A stretch of DNA of 43,967 nt from Chara braunii (lineage: Eukaryota; Streptophyta; Charophyceae; Charales; Characeae): NCBI GenBank assembly GCA_003427395.1, contig BFEA01000078.1, positions 1,681,211 through 1,725,177 on the forward strand, written 5' to 3'. Of the stretch, positions 10,270 to 19,734 are shown piece by piece (position 1 is the stretch's first letter; each line of letters begins with the position of its first letter). The position numbers and the translations under genes are program-made. Under the pieces are notes generated by a model, which saw nothing but the letters and a program-made list of their open reading frames with translations, was not told the DNA's origin and made no database searches.

Positions 10270-10705
10270 TGCTGCCGAAATTTTACAGCGGCAATCCTGG
10301 TTTTTACTGTGGTGGTACTGAAGTGCAGTCGAATTTCTGCAGCGACGGCACAGGTTTTTTCTGCGGTGGTACTGAAGTGCTGCCGAACTTTTGCGGCGGC
10401 GGTGCAGGTTTTTACGGCGGTGGTGCAGAAGCGCCGCCGGATTTTTACGGCAGCAACTCCGGTTTTAACGGCGGTAGTGCGGAAGCGCTACCGGATTTTT
10501 GCGGCGCGACTCTGGTTTTACGGCGGCGGTGCGGAAGCGCTGCCGGATTTTTGCGGCAGCAACTCCGATATTAACGGCGGCAGTGCGGAAGCACTGCCGG
10601 ATTTTTGTGGCCGCGGTTCTGTTTTTTTTTACGGTGGTGCGGAAGCACCGCCGGATTTTCCTGCGATAGTACCGGAATTTTGCAGCGACGACACTAATTT
10701 CACGA
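10270..10705 (+). repeat. 54-bp GC-rich minisatellite inside LTR A (copy 2)
   Basis: About eight units of the same 54-bp repeat as at 1330-1890, fewer and more GC-rich. A 195-codon frame starting at 10144 runs through the array to 10731 only because the period is a multiple of three. The copy-number difference between the two LTRs shows the array expands or contracts. Confidence 0.8.
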
Positions 10706-12682
10706 TGGTAACGAAAGTATTTTTGCACTGAGTGGAGGTGGGACGTTGACACAGAGGAGGTGCGTCAAAGCGGTGTTTCATTTTGAAGTGGCGTGAGCGT
10801 GACGCCGCGGAGAGGCAGTGCTTTGGAGCCAAGTGGCGGTAACGAGAAAACGCCGCCAAATTATTGGAAGGTGATAGGTGTTGAGAGGGTACTCTGGCAA
10901 GCGGTCGTCAAAGGGACTGGTGTCGATCACTTTACTGACGACAGGGTGCAACGACCTTCTCGTCAAAAGGTCGAAAAATTTATACGGTCTTCTTGAGTGT
11001 ACCGTTCAAACTTCTCTCAAGGTCAGTTGAATGACTCAGACTTTCTTTCACTTCTGTGTGGACCCGCACTTGCTTGACCCTGTTCGTTTTGAATATTCTA
11101 AAGAAAAGGTAGAGGAAAGTTGTGCAAGTCATGCAAGTGAATGGAAAGTCTGACTCGAGCATGAGATTGTATTGTTTTATTTTGGACGTGTTTCCTTTGC
11201 GGTCTGTGCAGGTAGATAGAGGGATGCTTACAAAGGAGATTAATTATGCCTATTTGAGATGAAGAAATGAATTGTCTTCTTTCTACCTTTCACCTGCCTG
11301 CTTGTCAAAAAGAACTTGTTGTTTTGAAAAAAAACATGTTATTCAATGTGTGTCGTAAAATGGATTCTATTGAAATAAAGCAGATAAGGTCAAACAGATT
11401 TAGCTTTTTTCCAAGGATTGACCTATTATATCGCGAACGACCTTATCTACCTGTACCTGTCCAAATTATTATCATTTTCTTTATCTCTTCTGATTTTTTT
11501 TCATCTAAGTTACCCCGGGACTTAGGAGAAAAAAATATATATATATGAGGGCTACTTGCGGTAGACGCATCCACTATCTCAGGGAAACATCTGGGGCAGG
11601 GGTTCGTTGCTTCAGGAGCCGACCCTGTTATCGACCCAGAGTGGACCGTTCTACGGGGGGGCACTTGCCGATTCGGTGGAGACGGCCCGACTTCGGAGAT
11701 CCGAGTCTAGCGCTCGGACGAGGAGGAGGAGAACCCCAGACCACTTCCTAGAGGAAGAGGCATGCTTCATGTCAAGCAATGTCCCTGATCAAGAATCATG
11801 GGCCGGTTTGTCATCCAAAAAAATTGGAAATGGACGAAGACAGGTATGCTCGTCGAATCTCAGATCGGCGATAGGATGGAATGAATGACTTTGCAACACG
11901 TCTCATCAAGTCAAAACTGAGGTTGTCTAACTACCATGTTGGCGACATCAATGTTATTTTCGATTAACCAACTTTTCGTTGACAGTTGTTTTGATTGTTT
12001 TGTGATATTCGACCTGAGGCGGTCCGATAGTTTTTTATCTTGTGTTATTGAATGTATGAAATGATGATTGATATTTTTTTTCAGTAATCTTTTCATACTG
12101 GGAATATTTATTCGTGTCGGCTACGGTCGATTCCTTTTGATAAAATTATATGTATGGTTGTCGTAACTTTCGTTTGACAGTAGGTTTAAGAGACTAGGAT
12201 TAATGAAGGGTTTCACACTTGGTTGAGACAGTCCTAGTCGACCGACGTTCGCTTCGTACCTTGGAGATCAGCGCCCTGGGGGACGAACGGCGTTGGGTCC
12301 ACTTGGCGTTAACTAAGCGACTCCTATACTGTAGCGAAACGAGCAAACGCCCTCAGTTGGCCTACCTATGCGATTGCATCTAAAAACTTTCGCATGTGGG
12401 TCAGTAGCTCGGTAGGGATACGCCCCTTAGGGTGGTGACAGCCCCTTAGGGAAGCAAGCTTATGCCGCGCGAAAACCTGTTCTGTCATAGGGGACCGCGG
12501 GATGTATAGCTGGCGCACCCGGCTAGAGCGGCGAAGGAGCGATGCAACTGCGCCTGTCTCGGCGGTTCGCGAAACATTATGCGTCATTCCTGAGTTGTCT
12601 CCTAATGATGTTTTTAGATAAACCTTTGCGTGATATGGTCGGGAGGGCCCTCGTTTTCGTGCGAGGGCCGATGCGCTCGACA

Positions 12683-12909
12683 GCGTCGCCTGTGGGAGCG
12701 ATATTCATTCCCTTTTTTTTTGGGATAGTAAGGGGCTCTCTCCAGTACTCTCCAAATATGGAGGTGTACCTTTCCATGTTCCAAGGAAAGATTCATTTTC
12801 ATTTTTCACATTTCATTCTTAGTGGTGCGAGAACCCAAGGCAGCCTCATTGCTGTTGACATGCATAAAAGACAAAATGTATCCTGCTGAATCTTTTTTTT
12901 TTTTTTTTT
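12683..12909. other. Flank of element A and U6-unit spacer
   Basis: After the LTR end the sequence is unrelated to element A. It contains CCATGTTCC and AAAGATTCATT and a stretch (CAGCCTCATTGCTGTTGACA) whose relatives recur near 13205 and 13380. It seems to be part of the repeating unit that carries the U6-like segments. No gene is seen. Confidence 0.5.
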
Positions 12910-12910
12910 N
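12910..12910. other. Single N in poly(T) run
   Basis: One unknown base follows a run of T next to the first U6-like copy. It probably marks a scaffold join or an unresolved homopolymer, so continuity across this point is not assured. Confidence 0.8.
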
Positions 12911-13008
12911 TGATTTGGACCATTTCTCTACTTATGCATCGTATCCTTTCTCAAGCCCATGCTACTCTTCTCTGTATCAGGCCATCTTTCAGTGCCAAGT
13001 TCATTCCG
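12911..13008 (-). pseudogene. U6 snRNA-derived retropseudogene, copy 1
   Basis: Read on the - strand, this has a degenerate 5' region, then ATACAGAGAAGAGTAGCATG. That keeps the U6 ACAGAGA box and AGC triad; the only difference from U6 in this block is G for T before AGC. A diverged stem-loop follows, and the sequence ends GAGAAATGGTCCAAATC as in plant U6. A run of A (interrupted by the N) follows directly on the - strand, which is the mark of a polyadenylated, LINE-mobilised copy. The stem-loop is damaged, so it should not be functional. Confidence 0.75.
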
Positions 13009-13305
13009 GTTTTTTCCTTTTTTGAGTAGTAAGGGCCAGATCCCACTTGCAAAGAGGATTGTAAACAGTGTCTGAACGTGGACGTGTTCCACACAGATAT
13101 GCAGAGATGTAGACCAATCATAAATTATCGCACCTGCCCAAAAACACGCCCACATTCACACACTTACTACAATCCTTTTTGTCTGTGGGACCTCGCCCTA
13201 AGGCAGTGCCAACCAGCCTTACTGCTGGAGACGTGCGCAAAAGGCAAAAGTCACAAAGCGTATCTGCGGGGCCTATGGTTGCCTCTTAAAAAAAAAAACA
13301 ATTCC

Positions 13306-13380
13306 AAATTTGGACCATTCTTGGATCTTTCCTTGTCATCCTGTAGTTTCTCAGGGCTATGCTTATCTTTCCAGTATGCT
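13306..13380 (-). pseudogene. U6 snRNA-derived retropseudogene, copy 2
   Basis: The - strand reads ATACTGGAAAGATAAGCATAGCCCTG, then a shared short insertion (AGAAACTAC), then AGGATGACA, and ends GAATGGTCCAAATTTGG. The order matches plant U6 from the ACAGAGA region to the 3' end. The insertion in the stem-loop is shared with copy 3, so these two descend from one altered master copy. A T-rich run follows the 3' end on the - strand. Confidence 0.65.
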
Positions 13381-13435
13381 GCACACGTGCACAAAAGACA
13401 AAACGTATCCATCTGGATCTTTTTTTTTTTCTTTT

Positions 13436-13525
13436 TCAATTCGGACCATTTCTTGATCTTTCAATGTCATCCTGTAGTTTCTCAGGGTTATGCTTATATT
13501 CCCTGTATTCGGCCATCTTCCGGCT
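13436..13525 (-). pseudogene. U6 snRNA-derived retropseudogene, copy 3
   Basis: The - strand shows GATGGCCGAATACAGGGAAT, then AAGCATAACCCTGAGAAAC, then AGGATGACATTG and finally GAAATGGTCCGAATTG. An A-rich tail (13421-13435 on the + strand is T-rich) follows the 3' end. Copies 2 and 3 are separated by GTGCACAAAAGACAAAACG, relatives of which also occur near 12860 and 13725. The cluster therefore looks like a repeated unit that includes flanking sequence. Confidence 0.65.
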
Positions 13526-14017
13526 GCATGTTCATTCTTTTTTTTTTTTTGAACAGTACGGGTAGAGACGAGCAGCCTCGTCGCTGGAGGCCCCAGTTCC
13601 GAACTTCAAGCCGCCATCCGTGCAGGTGGTGAGTGGTTGAGTGAAACCCCTTTTCGTAGTAGCGGTCGTGCATAGGGGAGAGCAAAAGAGAAAGGAAAAA
13701 AAAAAAGAAACGAACCACATGCCCAAAAGACAAAACATATGGTGGCGCATTATTCCATGTTCTGCAGAAGATTCATTCTAGTTTTGCACATTTGGTGAGT
13801 AGTGCAGCCAAACCTTGAGAATCACGTGCATAGACCAACACGGCCTTGCTACGTGAGCAACCCATAACTGCTGAAATACAGACCTGAATTCGAATCTTGA
13901 GTATATATTCGGCCAGCTTGTGCTTTACTTCATATTCACTCCCTGCCTTGATTTTGGTGGGGGGGTCTGCGCTACGTGGCTGCGAGGACCCTTCAGATAG
14001 CCTGCGTGGGCTATCTG
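13526..14017. other. Spacer after the U6-like cluster
   Basis: Contains T and A runs, a further partial unit (AAAGACAAAACATAT near 13727, then CCATGTTCTGCAGAAGATTC) and a short inverted repeat CAGATAGC/GCTATCTG just before the adapter. No gene is seen. Confidence 0.5.
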
Positions 14018-14055
14018 CTGTCTCTTATACACATCTAGATGTGTATAAGAGACAG
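14018..14055. other. Nextera mate-pair junction adapter (assembly artefact)
   Basis: CTGTCTCTTATACACATCT is immediately followed by its reverse complement AGATGTGTATAAGAGACAG. These are two Tn5 mosaic ends joined exactly as in the Nextera mate-pair circularisation adapter. It is synthetic sequence, so 14017 and 14056 are not truly adjacent in the genome. Confidence 0.97.
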
Positions 14056-14200
14056 CGCGTGCTCCTCCCGGGGTCGCGTTCAATTTTTTCGTGCCACGTG
14101 GCGCGCAGCGCGTTTGAACGTGATTCAACGCGGCCCCGGGGGGTATGAGCACGCGCATTTGAACGTGAAAGTGCGTTCAGCGCGTTCACGCGGTTATATA
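14053..14200. repeat. GC-rich inverted repeat next to the adapter
   Basis: CGCGTGCTCCTCCCGGGG (14056-14073) with CGCGTTCAA is inverted as TTCAACGCGG, then CCCCGGGGGGTATGAGCACGCG, up to about 14156. Further GCGCGTTTGAACG/CGTTCAGCGCG motifs follow. It could be the end of another DNA transposon, but only one side is available because of the artificial junction. Confidence 0.45.
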
Positions 14201-14459
14201 GTCGGTAGAGCAGCCCGATTCGTTTCATCGTTATATTACTTTTTAGTTAGTTTTTTTTTTTTTTTCTTAATGTTTCCTTCGGGTAGTGGTGAACGATGAA
14301 CTCGTGAGCGTGTTGACGCCTTCCCGGAGCGATTGGTGTTGGCATACACACATAAAACATGTTCTTGTAGTTCAATTTTCTTCGGGGAAGCTGAACCGGT
14401 GAAGGTTGGGGAAAGTGCAAACGGGGAAGTTTTTTTACTCGTCGTCATGTGTGTGTGTG

Positions 14460-15062
14460 CTGTGTATCTTTTTAACGGAAAACGGGGGAATTAAACTCCC
14501 GTTGAATCCCGTTAAATTCCAAAAAATCCCGTTGAATTCGCGGTAAACGCAAAAATGGGCCGCTCCCACGCGTTTTGGAAAAACAAAATTGATGCGCGGG
14601 GTCCGAAACACGTCGCCTATGAAACACCCGCGGACGCGTCCGCGGGGTCAAGGTCGGAGGGCGGACGTGATCACGGCCGCCGCGGCTCCGGCCGCGGTTG
14701 GGTGTGGCCGCGACTTTTAGGATTTTTTTGTGACCTTAAAAATTAAAAAAAAAAAAATAAAAAAAATATGGGGTTGTAGATCGTTTTGAGAAAAAAAATT
14801 ATGTGATTTTTAAAAATTCAAAAACTAATTTTCCTGAGGCAAAAGCTGTTTGCGTATGTGATTTTTAATTTTAAATTCACTAACATTTTTTGATATGACC
14901 ACAAGGCAAAAGTTGTTCAGTGTATTTTTCTGCATAACATATGTTTTTTTCAGAATTTTTTGTATTTTTTATTATTATTATTATTATTTTTTTCATGGCC
15001 GCGGCCGCGGACTTGTCCCCGGATGGCCGCCGCCAGGGGGGATTCGTAGTACGTGGCCCTAG

Positions 15063-15098
<36 letters not shown>

Positions 15099-15210
15099 CG
15101 CGCGGGATCCGGAAAAAACCCGCTTTCTCATTTTTTTTTTTACTTTTTTTTTCTTATGGATTGATTGATTGATTGGTGGGGGATGGGTCGACCCCCCAGC
15201 CCCCACCCAA

Positions 15211-15280
<70 letters not shown>

Positions 15281-15663
15281 ACTTGCGCCGAAGTTGCGCG
15301 GAGTCCCCGTGCAACTTCGACGCAAGTGTGTGTGTGTGTGTGTGTGTGTGTTTTGTATGAGACAAGATACTACCGCGACGTTAATCGCAGCGAGTTGTGC
15401 TTGAAAATGCGATAAAAAGTCATACCATCAGAAGGCTGAGTGGTCCACATCGTATGGAGAAGGCTTATTCATCCCGTACACAAAAGCAACAGACCTACAT
15501 ACATCGACCTCTATGTCTCACCAATCCTACCAACACACGACCATGGCCCGAAGATTAGGCCACAAGACCACAAAAGATTAGCAAAAGACAATCACAACTT
15601 GTGTGTGTGTGTGTGTGTGTGTGTGTCTGATTGGGTGGTGGTGGGTAGGGCGACCCATCCCCC

Positions 15664-15699
<36 letters not shown>

Positions 15700-16005
15700 G
15701 TCTATTGATCAATCTAAAAAAAAAAAGGAAAAACAAAATGTGTTTTGAGTCTGGTTTTGTTTTTTATTTTTTAAAAATAATTTAAATGCTATAATAAAAA
15801 AAAGTGGCGATGTAGAGAGCAAAAAACTCTACAACCCCATATTTTTTTAGTTTTTTTTTACTTATTTTTTGCCTGCAAAAAAAATATCCGCGGGCCGAGT
15901 TGTACCACGTTGTAATGGGGTATAACGCAGAGTTGAAACGGGGGTTCAACGGGAGTTGAACGGTTCAACTTGCAACCCCTATTGAATCCGGTTTCAGACA
16001 CATAG
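14460..16005 (+). mobile_element. Foldback non-autonomous DNA transposon, hAT-like, copy 1
   Basis: The right end GACACATAG is preceded by CGGTTTCA and TTCAAC motifs and closely matches the right end of copy 2 (21464-24096). The left end CTGTGTATCTTTTTAACGG is a diverged version of copy 2's CTATGTGTCTATTCAACGG. Subterminal CCCGTTGAAT repeats lie near both ends, inverted at the right. The centre is a giant foldback with (CA)n and (TG)n arms. No transposase is encoded. The right flank is Harbinger transposase sequence. The flanking octamers (TGTGTGTG and GTTGTGGA) do not form a convincing target duplication. Confidence 0.65.
15155..15710. repeat. (CA)n/(TG)n foldback core
   Basis: The left arm GATTGATTGGTGGGGGATGG leads into CACCCAATCA and a (CA) run (15212-15278). 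After a spacer containing TTGCGCCGAAGTTGC/GCAACTTCGACGCAA come (TG) runs (15327-15350, 15600-15627). The right arm then reads CCATCCCCCACCAATCAATC. The two arms are reverse complements, so the segment can fold into a long hairpin. About 250 bases of unique sequence (15353-15600) sit between the TG runs. Confidence 0.75.
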
Positions 16006-16560
16006 GTTGTGGAGAGTACACATGGCGACGGATTGTTGTGGCAAGGTCTCCAAGTTCGTCTTGTGGGTGCGCAAAAAAAGACGCCACATGCACTTCAGAC
16101 GCCCGAACGCCCTCGCCACACACCCCCGCGCCACCTTCTCCCGTGTGTCTAAACGCTCCTCGTCAGGACGTTGCTCGATTCCTCCGTACGGCTGGACGAT
16201 CCATGGACAGGCAACTGGATTCTGTCGCCTGCCGAAACGCTCCTCCCCACTTTCTGCACGCCTCCACAGATGGGAGTTACGCAGGACATGGACGTTGTGC
16301 ACACTTCCCGGGTATCCTACGTGGACGTCAAGGAGACACATATCCAAATCCACCGCCACCTACGCTTGGACGTAAAACTTCTGTTTGCGGTCATAGTAGT
16401 TGTATGACGGCGCGCCGGCGGGCTTGTCAATGTAGATGTGTGTGCAGTCGATTGCGCCGAAGCAGTTAGGAAAACCCTTCTCATGGAAAGCGCGCAGAAT
16501 ATGCACACGTCTCTAGCCCACTGGCCACTTGATTGAGGCGGGGTACACCTTAAGCACCGT
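16006..16560 (-). pseudogene. PIF/Harbinger DDE transposase (HARBI1-like), broken
   Basis: Read on the - strand the order is GFPNCFGAIDCTHI (first catalytic Asp, about 16435-16475), DKPAG, a TAG stop (16360-16362), VAVDLDMCLLDVHVGYPGSV (second catalytic Asp), then ARAFGRLKCMW and CTLHN. These are the diagnostic blocks of the DDE_Tnp_4 nuclease. In the third block the usual V-E-x-A-F-G-R-L-K has Ala for Glu, with codon GCG at 16114-16116. A premature stop plus loss of the catalytic Glu mean no activity. The C terminus is cut by the foldback element right after LHN, and its first codons extend the frame by chance to LCV. The N-terminal part upstream is decayed. Confidence 0.85.
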
Positions 16561-17290
16561 CGAAGTCACGTCGCGTAGCACAACTGCATGACGGCTTCAC
16601 ACCATTGCGAGGTCTACCGCGGGAAAATGCCGAGAACAGTGCGGAGCACAACTGCACGACGACATCACACATCGCCACGCAATCCAGCGCTTTGACAACG
16701 CTCTACAGCATCGCTCTTCGTTTCCGGAGCTGCAAACGCATGTCGCGGGAGGAGGACGATATGTCGCTCATTGTGTTCATGACGACGATAGTCACCACCA
16801 TCGCCACACCGCCTCCCTCTCTTCTTCACGCAAACCGTGGCCACCACCGCGAACGTCCATCTACGACGATCGTTCCGCCTCTCAAAGGTAATGCCTGCCA
16901 CCGCCGCTGAAGATGCGCCCATTGCTCAACCCTCGTTTAAACGTCGTACGCGTCGCCTGGCCATCCTCCTCCCCGCCACCCTGCGTCCGTGAAAATTCGA
17001 ATTCGAATTTTTGAACTTCTGGGTTTGCATACGTTTCACCAACCCATCCTCACCCGCCCTGGGTCCACCGCAGTGTGTACCATGGACACCAGCCAGCAAT
17101 GGCCAGACATCAGCAACGCGGCTGCGTATACGCATATGAAGACCGGGTGCGGGAAACCTTTTAGGACGAATCCTAAAAGATGTTTTTTAGGATTGCGTGT
17201 AAAGTCGCCACACCAAATCCTAAAATTCCTTTAGGACTCGTCCTTAAAAATTTAGGATTCCTTTAGGAGTGTATAACGAAACCCTAGGTT
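16560..17290 (-). mobile_element. 5' region of the Harbinger element
   Basis: The - strand 16560-16920 holds decayed N-terminal transposase sequence in several frames. At 17155-17275 the motif TCCTAAA (or its complement) recurs, ending near TATAACGAAACCC. Subterminal TCCTAAA motifs beside a GGGTTTCGTTATACACTCC-like end resemble Tourist/Harbinger termini. The exact terminus and its 3-bp duplication are uncertain. No other gene is seen. Confidence 0.45.
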
Positions 17291-18840
17291 GGGTAATGCC
17301 TTCTCGGTACATGTGAATGCGACAACCCCGCTAGCCTCTTCAGATGCATCTGGATGTACCGTGTCACCATGTGCACCGTCTTCCGTGTCGTTCAAACGAT
17401 ACGGCCTCCCGTAGAGTGATAACAGTATAGCCCGTACCTCACACCTCTTTCCATTTGTGGCAAGGCCGACGGGGGAGGCTGGTTTTCGATGTGGTGTTAT
17501 TACCGTGTTAATACCATTGCGGTAGGGAGGTACGGTGTTTGCCACAAATGGGCGGAGGCATCTCTTTTTATCATGCGTTCCACAGGGGAGCGACCCGCCC
17601 ACCCTTAGCGGGTCCACGATGCAGTGCCGTCACGAGGTGGGACTCACGGTACTCGACCATAATATGAGGTTGGACTCCTCTACTCCACAGTTTAATTTTG
17701 CCTCTCCATGGATGCACGACCCGTTACCTTGATTCATTAGGGAGAAAGGGTGTGAGACCGGCTATTGGGGGGTTGCGGGTGGGGGAAGTGGGGGGTGGGG
17801 GTGGCTGAGGGGGCCTGCGTAGTGTCGTCTCGTGATGCCACGCCTGAGAACAAGACAACGAGAAGAGCTCGTTATCGCAGTGATGGGCGTCGCCGGTGTC
17901 GAGCGCATCGGTCCGGCACCGCACGGAGCAGCGCGGGACCCTCCCGGCCGCGTCACGCAGGAGTTGGTCTAAATCCTCATCGTGAATATATATGGAGCTT
18001 ACTTAGGCCGCTCCGGCCGAGTGTGCCAGCCATATCTCTCGCGATCCCCTACGACGGGATAGGGCCTACGCGAGGCACAACTTACCTCCACCTTACGGGA
18101 GTTGTCACCTCCCTTCGGTGGGCGTATCCCCGCCGAGCTACCTGTCCACAGTACGAAAGCTAATCAGTTGCAATCGCAGAGGTGGACCAGCTGAGGGCGT
18201 TTCTCATTTGCTGTAGCATAGGGGGCACGCCCAGTAATACGCCTATCGGGCCCGCACGCGAACCGACATCTGGGGGGGCTGAAGCTCCAAGCGCGGCTCG
18301 TCGTCAGTCGACTAGGACGCATCCCACACACCACGCGCACACCACTTTACGAACACAAAAATAAAGCACGCACACACACATACAAAACGACACAATGCAA
18401 ACAACGCGATAACGCTCCTAGCCCCTCAGTAGCCAACCCATAACTTTCCAATGCGGAAATCGAATAGGCGTCGCGCACGAGACTTAGTATAAAACCGCGC
18501 GGACGCGGGGCTAACTCATATCGACTCGCAATGCAAGCGTACGCAAGCGGTCGCAATAATGGCGTATTATGTAGTACTCATACTCATGCGGTCCTCGTTA
18601 ATCTTGAGGGTGGCATTCGACACTCAAGTGTCGGCTGACACGCGCTCTAAGGGTTAATCTCTTGACGCTGGACAACCGCCACGCGCGGTTGAATGCACTC
18701 TGTGCAGAGCGGGTGGTACATAGGTCCATACCTGTGGTGACAGTCATTTCTTACTGCTCTGGAGATGAGCCCCAATCCAGGCCTGGGCAGAAGTCAAGGG
18801 GTTTGACTTTGACGGCTGCCACAGACTACATCGTCCAACT
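17290..18840. other. Gene-free stretch with an inverted repeat and a G-rich block
   Basis: No coding region is supported. CCATTTGTGGCAA (17451-17463) is inverted as TTGCCACAAATGG (17540-17552) with partly pairing flanks, suggesting a small snapback element. The + strand 17766-17818 has several runs of three to six G and could form a G-quadruplex. The remainder is mixed, GC-rich sequence of unknown origin. Confidence 0.5.
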
Positions 18841-19734
18841 ATAAACATTAACAAGCAAAATCATCCAAAATAAATAAACATCCCAGCAGTTATATATCAA
18901 ATCAGATATCGAGATAACAACAAATGAAGGGGAAACATAGACCCATTTGGTATGCAGATCGTGCGACACATGGTTTTCATTCTCACTGCCTCCAAAGTAT
19001 CGCCCATGTACCAAGCTTCAAAATACTAACCTGCATAAAACACAGGCATGCACAATAGCCACATTGCCATACACCAATATGGTCAACTTTACTGTTCCCT
19101 GTAACTCACACCACGCCTCACACACTCAAGCCCCAATCGTAGTCAAAATCTCAATAAATCTCACAAGTTCTTTATAATGGTCATTAAAATAAGCTCCGTT
19201 AAAGCCCTCAAAGAAACATAACAATTCACAGGGCTAAGGCAGTCAAGCTGAGTTACTGGTGTAAGCGAAGTTGTGTCATGAGCCGACAAGTCGGCGATCA
19301 ACCAACCGACCTGTTATCAGTGATAACATAAGATGATCCTCGTAGGATCAACTGAACTAGTCCAAATCCTGAATCAAACAGTCCAGAGGACCTGTAACAC
19401 AAGACAGGTCAATTCCGAAGCTAGACCTATAAGTCCATGGAGAGTAATCCTCATATCACGATCGCATTCAAATCATCCTAATTGACTAAGCCTGAATCTA
19501 CCTTAAAGCAGTACCCAAAGCAAAGGTAGACCCTGACATAAACTCCCCTATACAGAGTGGATCGCCAGAATCTCCACCTGTCAAAATATAATCTATCTCC
19601 TTTAAACTAAGAAAATTTTGGCTGCGCTTCCCGTAGGAAAAGTGCCTTGTCAGAATTAATATCAGCACGAACATGAAAACAAAAATAGTCTCTAAGTTTT
19701 CAAAGTCCAATTTTGTTTAACCCTCTGAATTAGC

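Larger units (their letters stand above)
1..12682 (+). mobile_element. Element A: Ty3-like LTR retrotransposon, gag-only (TR-GAG type), 5' LTR truncated by window edge
   Basis: Two long direct copies (1-3857 and about 8929-12682) flank a 3.9-kb interior. Both copies end in GCTCGACA, and the first is followed after two bases by a primer-binding site. A purine-rich tract precedes the second LTR, which starts TGTCGGGG. The interior encodes a broken gag with CCHC knuckles on the + strand. I find no protease, reverse transcriptase, RNase H or integrase motif in any frame. Gag-only elements with LTRs are known in plants as TR-GAG; mobilisation would need enzymes supplied by a relative. The LTR is unusually long (about 4.9 kb). 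The target duplication cannot be checked because the left end is outside the window. Confidence 0.8.
7744..12682 (+). repeat. 3' LTR of element A (about 4.9 kb)
   Basis: The start TGTCGGGG follows the polypurine-type tract, and the end GCTCGACA matches the end of the 5' LTR. In order it contains a 12-bp perfect hairpin at its start, a TGACG cluster, a U6 snRNA relic, a poly(A) run (about 8758-8780), a series of perfect hairpins, a TATA box, a 54-bp minisatellite and a U5 region. Only the part from about 8929 on can be compared with the truncated 5' LTR, so material inserted in 7744-8928 of this copy alone cannot be excluded. Confidence 0.75.

Noticed and set aside
10144-10731. 195-codon frame, also seen at 23011-23598
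   Set aside because: It runs through the 54-bp minisatellite and is open only because the period is a multiple of three. The second occurrence is within the false gap fill.
12911-13525. Functional U6 snRNA genes
   Set aside because: The stem-loops are altered, no plant U6 promoter elements (USE, TATA at -30) are apparent on the - strand upstream, and the 3' ends run into A-rich tails or lack a clean T terminator.
15200-15360. CRISPR-like array
   Set aside because: The repeats are simple dinucleotides without spacers; nothing in the window suggests CRISPR or any prokaryotic system.
14880-15415. Frames encoding Cys-Val and His-Thr dipeptide repeats
   Set aside because: They are translations of (GT)n and (CA)n microsatellites in the foldback core.
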